Below the pieces are notes generated by a model, which saw nothing but the letters and a program-made list of their open reading frames with translations, was not told the DNA's origin and searched no databases. A DNA stretch of 64,000 bases from Serinus canaria (taxonomy: Eukaryota; Chordata; Aves; Passeriformes; Fringillidae). The stretch covers positions 6,395,501-6,459,500 of the forward strand of contig NC_066333.1 in NCBI RefSeq assembly GCF_022539315.1, read 5' to 3'. Positions 21,321 through 35,147 of the stretch are shown here, piece after piece (position 1 is the first letter of the stretch; each line of letters begins with the position of its first letter). Position numbers and translations under genes: made by a program.

Positions 21321-23785
21321 GTGCTTTAAAGATTTAAAGAGCAGCCTGGCCACGTGGAAGCTACAAACCAGACCTTGTATTGCCAGGGTCCCTTCAGTGA
21401 GGGTGCTCCCCAGAGAAAGGTGGGTCAAAATATTGTTTCCAAAAATATCAAATCTTTTATTCTTTAAAATTATATCAAATCAGGAGCAGGGAGAACCAAA
21501 GGGAAAGAACCTTTTAAGATCTACATGTATATGTGGATTATCCACTACATCTTTTCCCTCTTTACAGGTTTGTGAAGAATAATCACCCAGACCAAATTCA
21601 GAAGTTGAAGCCAGAATGAAGGTTGAACTGAGCAATTGTCAGAATTCTTTGCAATGACTTCTTATGTCCTCCCAGCCAAGTAGATTGGACATTCCCATCC
21701 ATCCACCACAGCCACAAAGAGAACCACACACTCACACCTGTACTCAGAGTGCCCTTAAAACCCAGGGCAGATGCCCTCATACAGCCCCTGCACACTCACA
21801 CCCAGGGCACAACTGCTCAGATGTGCCCAATGCCAGCACTTTGTGCACAAATACCTGCACTCAGCACACAGACACACGGTCTGCATGTGAACAGTCTGCA
21901 TCTGAAACTATCAGGTTTATTTTCCTTTTCTCTTCACTGGTTCTGGCCTGGGAACACCTCATGTCCCAACAGCTGTTGCAGCATCCCTTACTCCAAGCTG
22001 GAAGACATTTGGGGCACTGAGAAACACCATCCCAATTCAAACAGGATCCTCATAGTCTGCTCTTGGGCACCTCACAAAGCAGGCAGGAATAACAGCAACA
22101 ACAATCATTTGTTTGCCCCTGCCTTCCTGCCTCTCATTTCAGTTGCTGGAGGTCTTTGCAGTGCTTAGAAATGAAAATAAAACAATCCTGTGCCCTACTG
22201 CTGGAGGGAAGGCAATGGAGCACTGGAGCAGCCAGGAGCAGTGAGAGGCTGTGCCAGGCTGGAAGGAATTTCACATCCCAGGGTGCAGAACGTGCCCTGT
22301 CCCCTGGACTGGAGGCAGTCAAGGGAAGAGGAGCAGCCTCAAGCCTTGTTCATGATGTCTGAATGATCCTTGCCTGCCCAAGTTTCTCCACAGGAGGAAT
22401 GTCCACTTTCCATGCTATATGGTTCTCTACACATTTAATGATAATTGGAAAATATCCTAGCAATGCTGTCCTGTCAAGTTTCCAAACATCTATTTCAAGC
22501 TGAGCTGGCTGGCAATTTTCTAATTTTTTTTCTCTGAGAAAGCTACCTTCCTAATATTTTTTAGATAACCTTAAATTTTTCTTTTAAATCAATCTCAGAT
22601 TTCAAAATTAAATTGTAGAGCTTTTACTCCAAGTGTTATGAGAGCTCTACTCTTTCCTCTGCCTTCCCTTGCCTCCTGAGTGCAAAAACATGGGAAAGTA
22701 GAACAAGACAGCAGGAAAGAAATGATAAAAAAACAAACAAAGGTAGAACCAAACCCAAAATTTCAAACTAAATTTTCTTGTTTTCATGAGTTTTCTACTG
22801 AAAATGCCAAAGCCAGTTCTTTTTTCACAAAACAATTTTTAAAATAATATTAATGAAAACAGTCATTTTCCCTAACAACTCACATCTGGCCTTAGTAATC
22901 CTGAAGGCACCTGACATTAGATGAGCCATGGGACCGTTGGCTCAGTGGTGATATTTGTCATTAGTCCAGCAAGAAACCTCAAACTGGCAGAATTTTCATT
23001 CTCTGCATACACGAACACACACAGTGTGACCACAGCCTGGAAACTCCCCAAGACGACAAATGAGCTGAATCCCAGATTTCATTTCAAAGCCCTCAGAATT
23101 TCCATGGTGCTTTGAGCCCTCCAGCCTTCCATCCAGAAACCAATGAGGTGACATTGGCATGGAATAAAAATAATGTAGTGATGAAACAGGGCCCTAAAGT
23201 ACTTCGCAGTGACATTTTAAAAACTGAATGCCATGTGAAAAAAATGAAGTCAAATGCCCTTTAATCTCCATAACTCTGTAGTGTCACAGTCTAATTAAAC
23301 CCTCAGCCTTTCTGCTGACTTGGAGCTACACCCCCTGAAAAAGGATGCCCTGTGATAGACATTATTAGGTGACCTCCTCCACCCCAACATCTGTATAAGT
23401 GCCCTTAGCTCTAATGAATGCACGTGCTGGAAGAATGACGGGATTTCCTACAAGCTCAAATTCACCCCATAAACTGCAGAGCATTGCTAATGTTTCTGTC
23501 TGTCCTGCTAAAATCCTGTCCCTGGATCAGACAGGCAGAAGGAATGAGCTGGACCCCTCAGCTGAAGCCCTGTGCAGTTTCCCTTAATATAAATCTAATG
23601 CAGGAATAATGGCAATTTATAACCCGGGCAGTCAGAACGCAGTGAAATGGAGCAAGCAGCCAGTTCACAGCCCCAGCAGTGCTTTGGGACTGAAATGCAA
23701 CTCCTGGCCTCAGAGGGTGGTTTTGGGAGAGCGATTCCACCGTGCTCACATTCCTGCTGGACACCATTCCTGCCCCCAGCACATC
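21321..23785. other. Unique DNA, no gene recognised
   Basis: No repeat family is seen. Open frames at 21664-22168 (118 and 139 codons) are in overlapping frames of CA-rich sequence and lack splice context. About 22500-22620 is AT-rich. Confidence 0.5.
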
Positions 23786-23834
23786 AAGCAGGAAAATCCT
23801 TCCTGCACTCTAAGCAGGAAAATCTTTCCTTTGG
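23786..23834 (+). repeat. Two-copy 26-bp tandem duplication
   Basis: The unit starting AAGCAGGAAAATCCTTCCT at 23786-23811 is repeated immediately at 23812-23834 with a few changes. Each unit contains a GGAAAAT/C-CTTTCC-like partial palindrome. Confidence 0.75.
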
Positions 23835-26639
23835 CTGTGGCCTCTTCCCCATCCACATGAGCAAACCAGGTGCAAGGAGAGAAGCCACAGAGTGGGGTAC
23901 CATGCTGCTAAAATTCCTGTCCCAGGCAGCAGCTTCATTTGGGCCCTTCTCACCCATCACTGAGCTCAGCACTTTTGGGGACACACCTGTCACAAGGCTT
24001 GACACCATTTCTCCCTCTGTCTCCATCCAATGCCTCTGTGCAATATAAGAGCTCTGCAATATAACATTTTGAAGACCAGTAATATTAGTGAGCTTATGAC
24101 TAAAGCAACCATCTCTCTCCCAAAGAACCCCTTGCCAGTAGGGATTAAATGCCCACTGGTTTTAATGGGCATAATATCAGTAGGAAACAGTCCTGCTTGT
24201 TTCAGGGAGAAAAGGACAGATTTGTCCTTCTTCTCTCATGTATTTACCAGTGGACATTTCTATTACTCTGCATTCTCACTTCCCTTCCAGACCACAAATG
24301 CCCCACATTGAGCTAAGGCACCACTCAAATTCCTTGCATAGAAACTTTAGAAAGAGTAAGCAATAATAAAATTGTGTTAAAACACAGCCCTGCTTGCAGT
24401 AGAGATCCATAATCATCGACCACCCCAAGGCAAAGTTTTCACAGCCCAGTTTAAGACATTCCCCAGGTTACCCAGCAAATCCAGGATGGACTAGAGAAGA
24501 TTCACCTCCTTCAAGCCAGGCCTGCTACATCTGCCTGCCCTTCCTGAGGCCAAGCTGCCTTTCCCAGGAGATGAATCCACCCAGCCAGACTGTGTTGCTG
24601 TCAAAAAGTCACTCCCCCTCCATCTTTTGGAGGAAGGTCCAGACTGCAGCAAGCAAAGCCAGGGGCTACGAGGCAGCAAAGAGGGAGCAGAGGGGAAAGC
24701 TGGCTGGAGATACAGATGGGACCATCAGTGGGATCATTCACTGATGGGCACACCAAATGCATCCTTATCCTATGAATACTGCAGGGTGCAGATGGATTTT
24801 CAAAGCAGTTTCAGAGGCTTGAGCCCCAGGTTTGCTCTTTACAGTGAACCTCCACCCCGGCTTGGCAAAATGAATGATTCACAGGTAGATGCTCCCAGCC
24901 TCCTTCTCTGTGCACCTCCTGGGGAAAGCAGGCACTGAGGGGCTGCAGAAGGAAGGAACAGCCCACAGCACCCAGCCAAGTCATTTCTAGAAGGGCCCTG
25001 GCACCCTGTGCTGGGGCTGGCAAAGAGGGAACCTGCAGCAAGAAAGCAGCAAAGAGCCAATTTCTGTGCTGGCACCACTTGAGCAAGAAGAGAACATGTA
25101 TCCACAGGCCACAGTGCTCATGATTTACACTGACATGAGTAAGATCAGAACCAGGCCCTGGTGCTTTGTTACAACAGTAAACACGACAGGGAGCTTTGCC
25201 TCTCCTCCTCAGGGTATATCCCTATGCCTTTGTGGTACCAGCACAATAAATAATGCATTCCTGGAAAAGGAGATCCAAGGAGCTTTCCATAAACAATTCA
25301 GGGTTTCTCCTTTAAAAACCTCTGAAATATATTCTTAATGCCTGAGCCATGTAAGTCATTAGGTTTCTGTCAGTGTGCTCAATACATATGTATGTGCCAG
25401 AGACCAGAATCCTGGTGGAGTCTGTACTGCAGGACATCTATAAAAGAAAATTGCAGTTGAAGTGTCCAAAACAATGATCTGTGGGTGGTCCTCTGGTTAG
25501 CAGATGGGTTTCTACAGTGCACATATAGCTACTAGCACCAAACACCTCCTTGTTTTTGTCTCAGTAGCCTCTGCATGTAAAGAAGGGTTAGTGCACAGAG
25601 GATTCACTGCCTACAGATTAGCAGTTCATGTGTCTTTGTAAGACAGAGGGTGCAATCCTATCTAGGCAGGTTTGAGAGCTCTAATTGCATTCTCACTCAA
25701 AATGGAACTGCTTATAGACATTTATCATCATAAAATAACAACATCATGGCTTCCAGGGGAAGCCAATCCAGAACAGGTAGGGTGAAAAAGGAAATTAAAA
25801 CCTCTTTTCCTTAGACTCATGGAGACACCCATGCAGCCAGTGGGATGATCTGCCTGCTTTGACCACAGACCCAGCATGGAGCCTCCTCAGTCCAAGGTTT
25901 CTTTCAAACAGACCATCAAGTATCACCTTGAACATCACAGTTCAACCTAAACAGTGCTGCTCTTCTGATTTGGGAGGAACAGTTGCATAAAGAAAACTGA
26001 GGTGGAGAGAACAGTGAGGGATGTGGATGGGGAAAGGGTTGTCAGGAAGGTCAGAAACCTTTATAGGGAGCCCATGAAGGTTCCCACATGCCAGGAGTTC
26101 ACAAGGGAGGGAGAAGGGTTTAACCCACACATGCTCCCAGTAAACAGCTGCCAAGTGATCACAGCATCCCAAATCCTCTGCACACCTGGGAACAACCCAG
26201 ACCTTTCTGGATGTGAGGAGAAGATAGGGCAGGCTCACCAAGTACTGTTGTTCTGCATTTCCACATAGAAATGTTACCTTTTACAGGGCTTTAGAAAATT
26301 CAGCTGAGTTAACCAACTGGCCTCTTGAAACTTCCTTTCCTGCCTCCGTAGGCCTTTGAAGAGTAAAATTTACCTGTGTAAAAATGAACTGATTCTAGTT
26401 TACAGTTCACTGTATGGACAGAGATCACTTTAACCCTCTTGGCTTTAGCCCTTATTTAGTCCACAAGGATCATTGTTGGAATGGGACAGCTTGGCCAAAA
26501 AAGCACTGAAATTATGAATGTTCTAAAACATCCACTCCAAAGTCAATTAGTTCATAAGCACTTCCAGAGCACATGATGTTTCATACTGCAGAGCATGTCT
26601 TAAATTTTTCATCTGGGTGTAAATCCTGGAAGAAGATGT
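23835..26639. other. Unique DNA, no gene recognised
   Basis: Open frames up to 133 codons occur on both strands and overlap in antisense (for example 23647-24048 and 23784-24059). No domain, repeat family or RNA gene is recognised. Confidence 0.5.
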
Positions 26640-27310
26640 CACCAGTCAATTCTGAGAAGTGAGAGTGTCATTAGCATGTTGCTTTAATTGTGTTTTAAAT
26701 ATTATATTAAACAAATTTTTGTACATTTCCTAAGAAGAGTCTTCTTTCATGAGGAGTCCCAAGTCTCATGTCAACTTACTATGGCTCAGATGTGTACATC
26801 AAATCAAATTAGCACATTCCAAACCTCATTTCCACTGAAACACAATCAATTGTAACTTATTTTTGAATCACACTGCTTTCTCTAATTGTTAGCTCCAGCC
26901 TCTGCTGAATAGGTGGTTAAGCAAATTATTTCATCTCACATATGAAAATTGTGCTATTTATGCTGGCAGCTTTCACAGTTACTGATGAGGTTTCTTGAGC
27001 TAATGAAATAATGAAAACACAAAACAGATTTAGCTTTCTTAATAAGGAAAAAGATAATGAACTAAAATTAAAATTGAAACTCTCACTATACACAGAGTTA
27101 CTGTAATATCATTTCTTTTTTAAATTAATGCCCATGCTTTTTTATTTTATTTTTAACATGCCAGTGACAAAGCTAGTTAAAAATCCACTTCAGCCATGGT
27201 AATGTAAAGATGCTATTACTTTATTGCATTTTTTGTAATGTAATTATGGGACATACAGTTTTAGTGACTTTTCTGTGTGATTAGTCATACGTGAAAGGAT
27301 AACACTGTGA
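26640..27310. promoter_or_regulatory. Candidate conserved non-coding element cluster
   Basis: Nearly 700 bases of AT-rich repeat-free sequence contain no long open frame and dense motifs such as GCTTTAATTG, CTCTAATTGTTAG, GCAAATTATTTCAT, GAGCTAATGAAATAATGA and TTGTAATGTAATTATGGG. It is one of the more enhancer-like stretches of the window by texture. No alignment evidence. Confidence 0.33.
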
Positions 27311-28507
27311 TTAGACACTGTGCTTGGCTTCATGGAAAGGGAAAGGTGAAGATGGAAGAAAATGACTTTTGGTCACCTTTACATCCTTCTATCTTTGATG
27401 GATGGGCACCTAAGGACTGGCACCTTCCTGGTGCAAATCTGCTGGGATTTGCCTTGCTGGAGCCTGCAATGCAAGCCAGTTTCCTCCCTCATCACTGAGC
27501 AGAGATCTGGCTCATGAGGAAGTCTTGCCAAAGAGAAAGCCCAGCCACCCTGTGCTTAAAAACTCCTTCTTACCCCAGGGCTAAAGCAGGGAGGAAACCT
27601 CAATTTGCCCTTGTCACCTGTAGGGCAAAGCCTCCTTGCTTCCTCTGGCTTGCCCATGTTGGGTTTGAAAGGGCCTTGCAATGGTGTTTTTCTCTCTCCC
27701 TCATGGTCCCCATGGGGAGGCCAAGGACTGTGGGGCTCCAGCTGAGGCTGAGCTGGTGCTCCCTGGAAGCCAGGAAGGAGCCTGGCCACAGCTGCCTGGG
27801 CTGTAACAGGAGATACCCCTGGCACCACTTCAGAGCTGGAAGCCTACAAGCATGTGGTCCCTCTGGTTTTGAAATATGCACTTCTAGAGCTTAGCACCAT
27901 TGGTTTTCATTGCTGAGAGAGTTTGGCCGGGAATACAAAATCTGAGAAATTTGATACAGGGCGACTGTCAGGATATATTGGTGTTTCTGTCAAATAACCT
28001 GCACAGCAGGTCTAGAAGATGCTCCATGTGTCTGTGACATGTCTTTGGAGTTTTGCTGGGTTACTAGCTGGATCCTGAATTCATTCCTCAACCCTATCAG
28101 TGAAGTTTTCTTGAGGAAGAGGAGCAAGAGCAGAGCCCAGTGCCAAGGGATCTGGCTGCCTGAGGATCCCAGCGCTGGCACATCACGCTGTGCCCCTGCT
28201 TTGCTGTATCAGGAAATGGCTGCTAGAGCCCCTCAGGTTCCACTCCCTCGCTGGACTCTCAGCTCACACATCCCTTCTCTATGCTGCAGCACCCAGTTTT
28301 GTCCTTACCCTAAAACAATTAAACATTCCTGTCAATAAATACCATACCATGAGTTAGCGGGCTTGCTGGCTCTGTGCCTCCCAGTGCAGGAGGAAATGGC
28401 CTCATAAATATTTGTGCAAGACATCAATAAATTTGAAGTGTTGACTCGAGCACTCAGCTTCCCTATCTGGGACCTGGAGCAGAGCTTCCGGAGTTCACAT
28501 GTTCCTG
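27311..28507. other. Unique DNA, no gene recognised
   Basis: A GC-balanced part at 27514-27894 gives overlapping frames of 90-126 codons on both strands without domains. About 28345-28505 contains a conserved-looking AT block (CATAAATATTTGTGC). Nothing else is recognised. Confidence 0.5.
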
Positions 28508-28521
28508 CCGCCAGGGGCCGG
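28508..28521 (+). promoter_or_regulatory. Candidate CTCF-like site
   Basis: CCGCCAGGGGCCGG matches the CTCF core consensus CCASYAGRKGGCRS at 12 of 14 positions and lies in a small CpG-bearing patch (28505-28540). Weak call; a position weight matrix score and ChIP data would decide. Confidence 0.25.
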
Positions 28522-31500
28522 CGCTGGAGGCCAGCGAAATCCCCAGGATGCTGAAACTGGAGCTGCGGAGAGAAACCCCACAGAAACCCTTTGGAAAAGT
28601 CCCTTGGAAAAGGTCCTTGCAATTCAGACAGGGGAGGTTTTGAGAAGGAAGGTGTTCCCCTGCCCATGGCTGCTCCTCAGTTTGTTGTTTTTTATTCCCC
28701 ATTTTTTACTGTTTATTACTACAGAAAAGCCATTGTTGTAGAGCTTCATGTGGCCAGTGAGCTGGGCAACCCCCTCCAGCACAGCTGCTTTAGGCTGTAC
28801 ACAAGACCCAAAGGAGGATGGGTGACTTTGAGTCTGTTCAGAGCACCGGGACATGGGTGTTGGGAGCCCCCCCGGGTGCTTCCAAGATCAGAATAACTTA
28901 GTTATTAAAAATTAAAATTTTTAGAATTTTAATTAAAAATATTATTTTGAGCTGCTCTACTTTCATAGTGCTGAAATGGCACCACTTCAGACTGTGGGCT
29001 GTTATTCTGCCATTGGGGTACTACTCCCCAGCCTGGATATTCAGAAGCCTTTTGACTTCCAACTTGCCCAGGTTTGCAAGATTTTTTTTTTTTTTTAAAG
29101 AATTACTCCTATTTGCAGCACCCCCACACTTGTATTAGTGCTGGATGCTCTTCTCCAGATAAACAGTTTTCACCAAGAGCAGAAAATGGGACCAAGGCAT
29201 TGGATGAATTTGATTTTCTCTCTGCTCTGTGTCCATGGTGTATGGAGTGATCCCAGGGGCATGCCCTCAGGAACAGCTCCCTTCCATCCTCAGGAGATGG
29301 TCCAAGTGGTTTACTGAGCCTTTCATTTCTTGTAACTCAAGTGTTTGGGAGTCTTGTCTAGAAGTGTTCTCTTGCTACTTGTGAAAATGTGACTGTTAGG
29401 GGGAAAAAAGGCTCTGAGGATGTAAGGAGAAAAGGTGAGGGTCAGGAGGTTTCCCCAGCGCTGTGTGGAACTCCTCCCTTCTACCCCAGGAGATGAGCAG
29501 CAGCCAATAGCTCCATTTTAATGAAACAGTGTTGATTGGAAAGACAAGTGTGATATTTTGTTCCTACCCAGGCAACAGGCTCTCCTGTATTTTCAGTCTG
29601 TGAGGTCTAAGATCATGACAATTAATAACAAATAGCTGTGAAAAAAACACATGTGCAGAACTTGGATTAGAGGGTGGAGCAGATGTGCAAGGAAGGTGCT
29701 CTCTGCCTCACTTTCTCTGGTGTTCCCAGCTCACTGTCTAGACTCAGCTCTCCTGGGGGAGCGAAGGCAAGAAGGCTCAAGGAAGAAAAAGAAAAAGTGA
29801 AAGCTAGCAATTGTCAGATCTGTGATAATGCTAAATTCCATCATTATTATCCAGGCTACTCAGGAAACCATTTTTACAAGGCTTAGAAGACATCTGGGGC
29901 TCAAGTCAGATGTATTTATTAAGCCACTCACATCCAGGTTTGCTAAAGCAATTGCTTTATCTCCTAATTTCCCATGTGTTCAGATGGTTACTGGATCACA
30001 GACCTGGAGAGACTCCCCTCACACACCCAGCCCACCACGGACCAGCAGTGGCACAGCCAGACATCATCCAAGGCACCACTTCCCAGGGACCAGGCTGGCC
30101 CAGCCTGCTCTCCACGGTGGCCCTTGGCTGCTCCAGCAGCTCTCACTGGGGCTGCTCCCACCAGCACACGACCTGTGTGGCTGCTGCTAGCACACAATTC
30201 CTGTGTGATGGGTTCCCAGCCCCACTCTGCTCTGCAGACACAGATCATTCACAGCTCGGTGTTTCCCCAGCCCAGCCTGGCATCCCCAGCTCCCACACCA
30301 GAATTTGCCATTTGGCTGCAGCCAGGACTTGGCATCATGATCCTTCTTCCCCTTTGGGGCCTGGCTGCTGATTATTCTTTACATGTTCTTTTCAAGAAAA
30401 AGCACTTTTTTCCTGCCCTGCTGGAGGAAATCAAGGAGCAGGACAAGAATTCTTCTAAGTTTCAGGAGGTCTTTCTGCTTTTTTGCAAGAGGACGAGGGC
30501 TGGCATGCAGCAACTGGGCTTTTCCCCCAAGTTCTGCTTCATGAAATGGATGTTTTAGAGAAAAGGAAAAGCATTGCTGGTGAAGTAACCTGAAGGGGCT
30601 GTGGAGCTGCTGCTTTGGTAGGTGTGTGTGCATCAGTTGGGTTCACCTCAGCAACCTCATTCTCAGCATCTCCCCAACTTCATCAGCAAGACATTCAAGC
30701 TCAACCCCACCTGTCAGTCCCCCTGGCTTTAAAACATGAGTCTTTATGTTCATCATCCAGATAAACACTGCAACAAATTGGAAATCTACACTGAAATTAC
30801 TGCTGTGATAAAATCAACTTAATGCACCTACTGTAACACTGGCTACAGAGAAAGATGGCAAAAATAAAGAAAGATCCCCAAAATAATTTCCCTTAAATCT
30901 GCAAACAGCCATCAAGCATTATCAAACTATTGAGAGAAGATGGCAAGAAGACAGCATTTGTTTTGTTTGCTGTCACTTCTGCTTGTCCTGGTTACCATGT
31001 ACCACCTTCCTTACACTGGTTTTCTTTCTCTTGTTAAACATTTTTAGTTTTTTTTCTTAAGAAAAGAAATGTTGCAGAACAGTAACATGTATGGAGGGAG
31101 AATTGCTGACTAAGGGGATTTATGCTGGCAATGTTACACACAAAAATTATTCCTCAAAGGGGAAAATATATGCCACACTTTTTTGGCCATCAGAGATCAC
31201 TCTTCTGACAGAGAATCTGTTCAGCTGAGCTGGTGGGAAAGACTCTCAAGAGCAGCTTGGAGTTACTGGCACCGCACCTGCAGCGGCTTTCTGGAGTTCA
31301 CGACTTGGAGCCCAGAGCCAGACCACAGAAAAAGGCAGAAAAGGCAAAGAACAGCCAGATATTATGTGCAGCCATTGTGACTCACTAGGGCTCCTATTCT
31401 CAATTTGCTGTGACCTTTAGAGAAGTGGAGCTGATACTGAGCAGACAATGCAGCTCTCTGCTCCCAGCAAGCCCCAGCTCCTGCCCTGTGCCTCTCTCGG

Positions 31501-33179
31501 AGCACAGCCCAGCCACACACACCACCTGACCCGCCTGCCAGGCCTGGGATGACGCACCAAGTCATTTTGATTTGTGGCACCTCCCTGGGTAAGATGGGCA
31601 AAATAAAGACAGATGGCAGTGGATAAACTCCAGCAACTGTGAGGCTGCTATTAGCAATAGCTCCCACACTGTGTGCAGCGCCCTCAAATGAACTTCCCTG
31701 CGGCCCCAAGCCCCTGGTAACACACAGAGATACTCCAGCCCATCTTTTAGAAAGAACTTCTCTGCCTTTTACCATCTTTTGCTTTATATTTTTTTTCCAA
31801 TGTCCTGACTTTCCTTTTAAAAGCCACCACCTTCACACAGCTGTTCCTGCAGCCATCGCTGTCCAAGTTAGTGGTGGTACCTTGGCCAAGCAGGGAGGTC
31901 TCACTTTCAGGGTCTGTGTGGGAAAGCTCCTCCCAAATCCAGGCTTTCCATGAGTTCCCATCACAAAGCACTAAAATGCTAGCTCCTCCAAATTATTTTC
32001 TCTCAGGATTTCTGCAGCATCACCAAACCATGCAGAACCTCAGCAGGAGGACCCAGGTGATAATCCAGGCACCTTTCTGCCCTGGGGGCAGTTGGCTTCT
32101 CTATTCTTCATGTTACTTCCTAGTTCAGATGCCTGAGGTCTGCAGTTTTGTATTTCATCCAAAATAAATGCAGGCACACCAGTGTTTTCTGATGCTTTTT
32201 TCCTGAGGTATATCAATAGAATTCCACCACTGATTGTCTTTTCCAGAAATGAAATTAGGAAGCAAAAATAACCGAAAAGCAAAAGCCATTCTGGGGTAGC
32301 ATTTTTATAAGGAACCTCGGTGGTTTTGGAGCCTACCTGTTATTTTCAATAGTATTTTTTTCCACCTTGGATTCAGGTCAGTTTTGAAGAAGAATCCTAC
32401 CTTGCTCACATGCCTTTGCAATTGTTCCTTTCAGCCTTCAAAGGTCATCTCACCCCCAGGTATACAGCAGGGACAAAACTGGGATGGTTTCATGTGAATG
32501 ATAAAACCTGAACCTTCTATGAGAAAAAATATGGAAATGAATGACACAATGAGAACAATAACCTTTGTGGGGCTTAGTCTGACTATTATTACTGTGGAAG
32601 ACATGATAAAAGAAATCCCACACATTTCCAATGGAGAACAATCTGGCTCTGCCCAAATTAGCTCCCCAGCCCAGCAGAGGCTCAGTTAAAGCCTCTGGTA
32701 GCCTCACCAGCAGAATTCCAAGTCACTCTGGTGAAAGCAAAGAATTTCCTTATATGTGCAAACATACCTGATGATTGGCATTATCCCAATGAACACACAT
32801 TAGGTAAGTAAAAATATTCCAGTGTATTGATATTAATTCCACAGCTCAGACCCAAGATCAAGTTCTCATTTGTCTGAATAACAGAGCATTTAAATATTTC
32901 GTTCAAATATAAAGAATATTTCGGCTTATGTACGGTGTGGGGGGGAGAAATCCAAGGAACAAAAGTTTTCCTTGTAGCATGCACAGCGATGATTTCCAAC
33001 CCTTGGCAGCCACAGCACAACACAGCCATGGCAAACGTCTGGCCAAGACAAATCTATAAAATTTGCACTGTACATGCACGCCTTCCATGCATGAAGGTCT
33101 AATAAGCCCAGATACTTTCTGCCTCTCCAAACAGTTGAGCTAAAGAGGTTTCCCCATGGATTCTAGCAGGGCCAAGAGC
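28522..33179. other. Unique DNA with simple repeats, no gene recognised
   Basis: An AT-rich self-complementary patch (AATTAAAATT / AATTTTAATT) lies at about 28908-28935 and a poly-T run of 15 at 29082-29096. The 194-codon plus frame at 29974-30558 is GC-rich, overlaps two other plus frames and a minus frame, and has no domain. No RNA gene or repeat family is recognised. Confidence 0.45.
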
Positions 33180-33410
33180 ATGGAGACTTTATTATGTAAC
33201 AACCCACATTATTTAGTGAAAATCTGGAATGTGCTTTATTAGTTGGGCCTTTGTTTGGTCAGGAAATACCTCCAGACAAATGTGATGACACAGGCATTTT
33301 TAATTTGCCACTTCACGTTCACAGCAAATTAGGTGATTTTACGTGTTATTCCCTCCATTAAAAGCGACAGGCTGCAAGGTTAGCAGTTTCCCTCAGAAGC
33401 TCTTGATGAC
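33180..33410. promoter_or_regulatory. Candidate conserved non-coding element
   Basis: The block is repeat-free and contains ATTATGTAACAACCCACATT, TTTTTAATTTGCC and AGCAAATTAGGTGATTTTAC, with scattered retained CpGs (CACGTTCAC, TTACGTGTTA, AAAGCGACAGG). Texture only. Confidence 0.27.
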
Positions 33411-35064
33411 ATTACAGACACACATAGAAAGCACAAGCCCATCAGAATGAATTAAGATCACCTCTCTTTGCCTGTAATCTGAAAGCCTCCATGTGGTCCC
33501 TCTTAGCACCAGTTCCAAATGCCAACCCTCTGGAACAGCATGTGCAAGTGGTTGGAGGTAAGGGGAGGAGAGGTCAAATTCTGTGTGCTCCATACGATCA
33601 AATTTGTGGTATTAAACCAACAATTACCAGTGAAGTGGTGAGTGAAAAACAAACCTCCTATCTATTACCCAATTTCAAATGCCAGTGCAATGCCTGCAGG
33701 ACTCTCAGTCCTCTGCTTTTTTCTTTTACATACTTGGTAATGTGTCAAGTCTTAATACCTGCTTTCAAATGGAGTTGGGTTTTTCCATTTGTGAGCTTGA
33801 AGTCATTTTCATTTCAGAGCAGACTTTAAAAAAAGCCAGTTAGACTGCTGCTAATATAGTTGGTGAAAATATCCATTGAGGATATATTCCTCAGTGGATT
33901 ACACTTCTGCTTAGGATAAATAGGAAAAAATGTAGGAGATATTATCTTAAATACAAAATATTTGGTCTTGACTGAATATCACTGAAGCAGCTCAATGAAG
34001 ACCCAAAGGAAACACTGGCCGAGAAAAAGAAAGGGAGGGAAAAAGCCGTCCTCATTTTCTTACAGTGAGGATTAGGAACTGAAGTTTGGCCAGCATAGCA
34101 ACATACACTTCTGCTGGACTTCAGTCCAGGTAATAAAAGCAAAAATAGAGATTGTGTAGAGCTGGGTAATAAAAGAGGTAGCAGTGGTGAGTCTGCTGCG
34201 GCAGGTTTTTTGGCTGGAGCTTTAATGACTGGGGCTGAAGCTCTGCCAAGCAGTGCTGAGCAGGACTGACGCAGCTCCTGGGGTTTGCCTGAAAAGGGGA
34301 AGCAGCCGTGGAGGTCTGTGAGGGAGAGAGGGAGAGGTGGAGGTCTGCAGGCTGGGAGAGGGAGAGAGGGTGGGAGCCTGTGCTGGAGCTGCTGCTTAAT
34401 CCATCAGCAGGGAGGGACTCGCTGACACCTTCCCGAGCTCCGGGTGTTTGTGCAGGCTGCAGGATGCCCTGAGAGCCCCCCTGGCTGCACTGGGCTCTTT
34501 TATGGCCAGGCAATGAGGTATGGCTGGGATTTGGAGGAATAGCAGGTGTGTGCTGGAGAAGCTGATTTCCAGCTTTCCAGGTGGGTGGCCCTGTGCCGGC
34601 CACTGGCATCTCCAGGAGAGCAGGTGACTCCCCTGAGCACTCGCCTCAGCCAAATGCCACCAACAGCCTTGGGTGCAATGTGCAGGGAGCAAGGAAGGAG
34701 GAGGACCACGAGGAGGAGGAGGAGGAGACAGGGCTCCACATAGAAGTTGTCTCCCAAAACCAGGAGCTGCAGACTTTAATCTCTTCCCACCTCTTAATGA
34801 GGTACAGAACTTAAGTATGATGTTTTTTCCCCAAACTTCTCTGAAGTTGGGCACCTAAAACTGTCAGTAAAACTCAGGTTTCAGCACAGGAGGAATAATC
34901 TGGCTGCTCTCTGCACACATATTTGAGAATTACTCCCACATCCAGGTACATTTCTGCACAGTGGTTTTGTGTGTGTTATTGCAAACACCTCAATGGGGAC
35001 TGGGTAGAGGGAGACTTTTTTCCTTCAGGTCAAGAGAATTCAGGCTGTGTTTGTAATGCTGTTT
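33411..35064. other. Unique DNA with purine-rich patches
   Basis: GC-richer sequence at 34190-34750 holds an imperfect duplicated purine block (GTGGAGGTCTG followed by GGGAGAG repeats, about 34308-34375) and a short GAG repeat at 34696-34728. Minus frames of 162 and 152 codons here are low-complexity and overlap plus frames, so they are not called. Confidence 0.5.
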
Positions 35065-35147
35065 CCAGGTGTTGGATGGTCACTGGCCTTGGCAGGCACA
35101 ACATCCTTTTAGAATTCTTTCCAATCTCAAAGATAATCCCACTATGA
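35065..35147 (+). mobile_element. Degraded CR1 3' tail, tentative
   Basis: The order of words (GGTGTTGGATGGTCACTGG, TTAGAATTCTTTCCAATCTC, ending CCCACTATGA) resembles a diverged CR1 3' end on the plus strand. Similarity is weak; it could be chance. Confidence 0.4.

Noticed and set aside
29974..30558. 194-codon plus-strand open frame
   Set aside because: Overlaps two other plus frames and a minus frame of similar length; proline/alanine/serine-rich translation typical of chance frames in GC-balanced DNA.
34121..34854. 162- and 152-codon minus-strand frames
   Set aside because: They arise from purine-rich repeats read in antisense (serine/proline/leucine-rich) and overlap each other in different frames.
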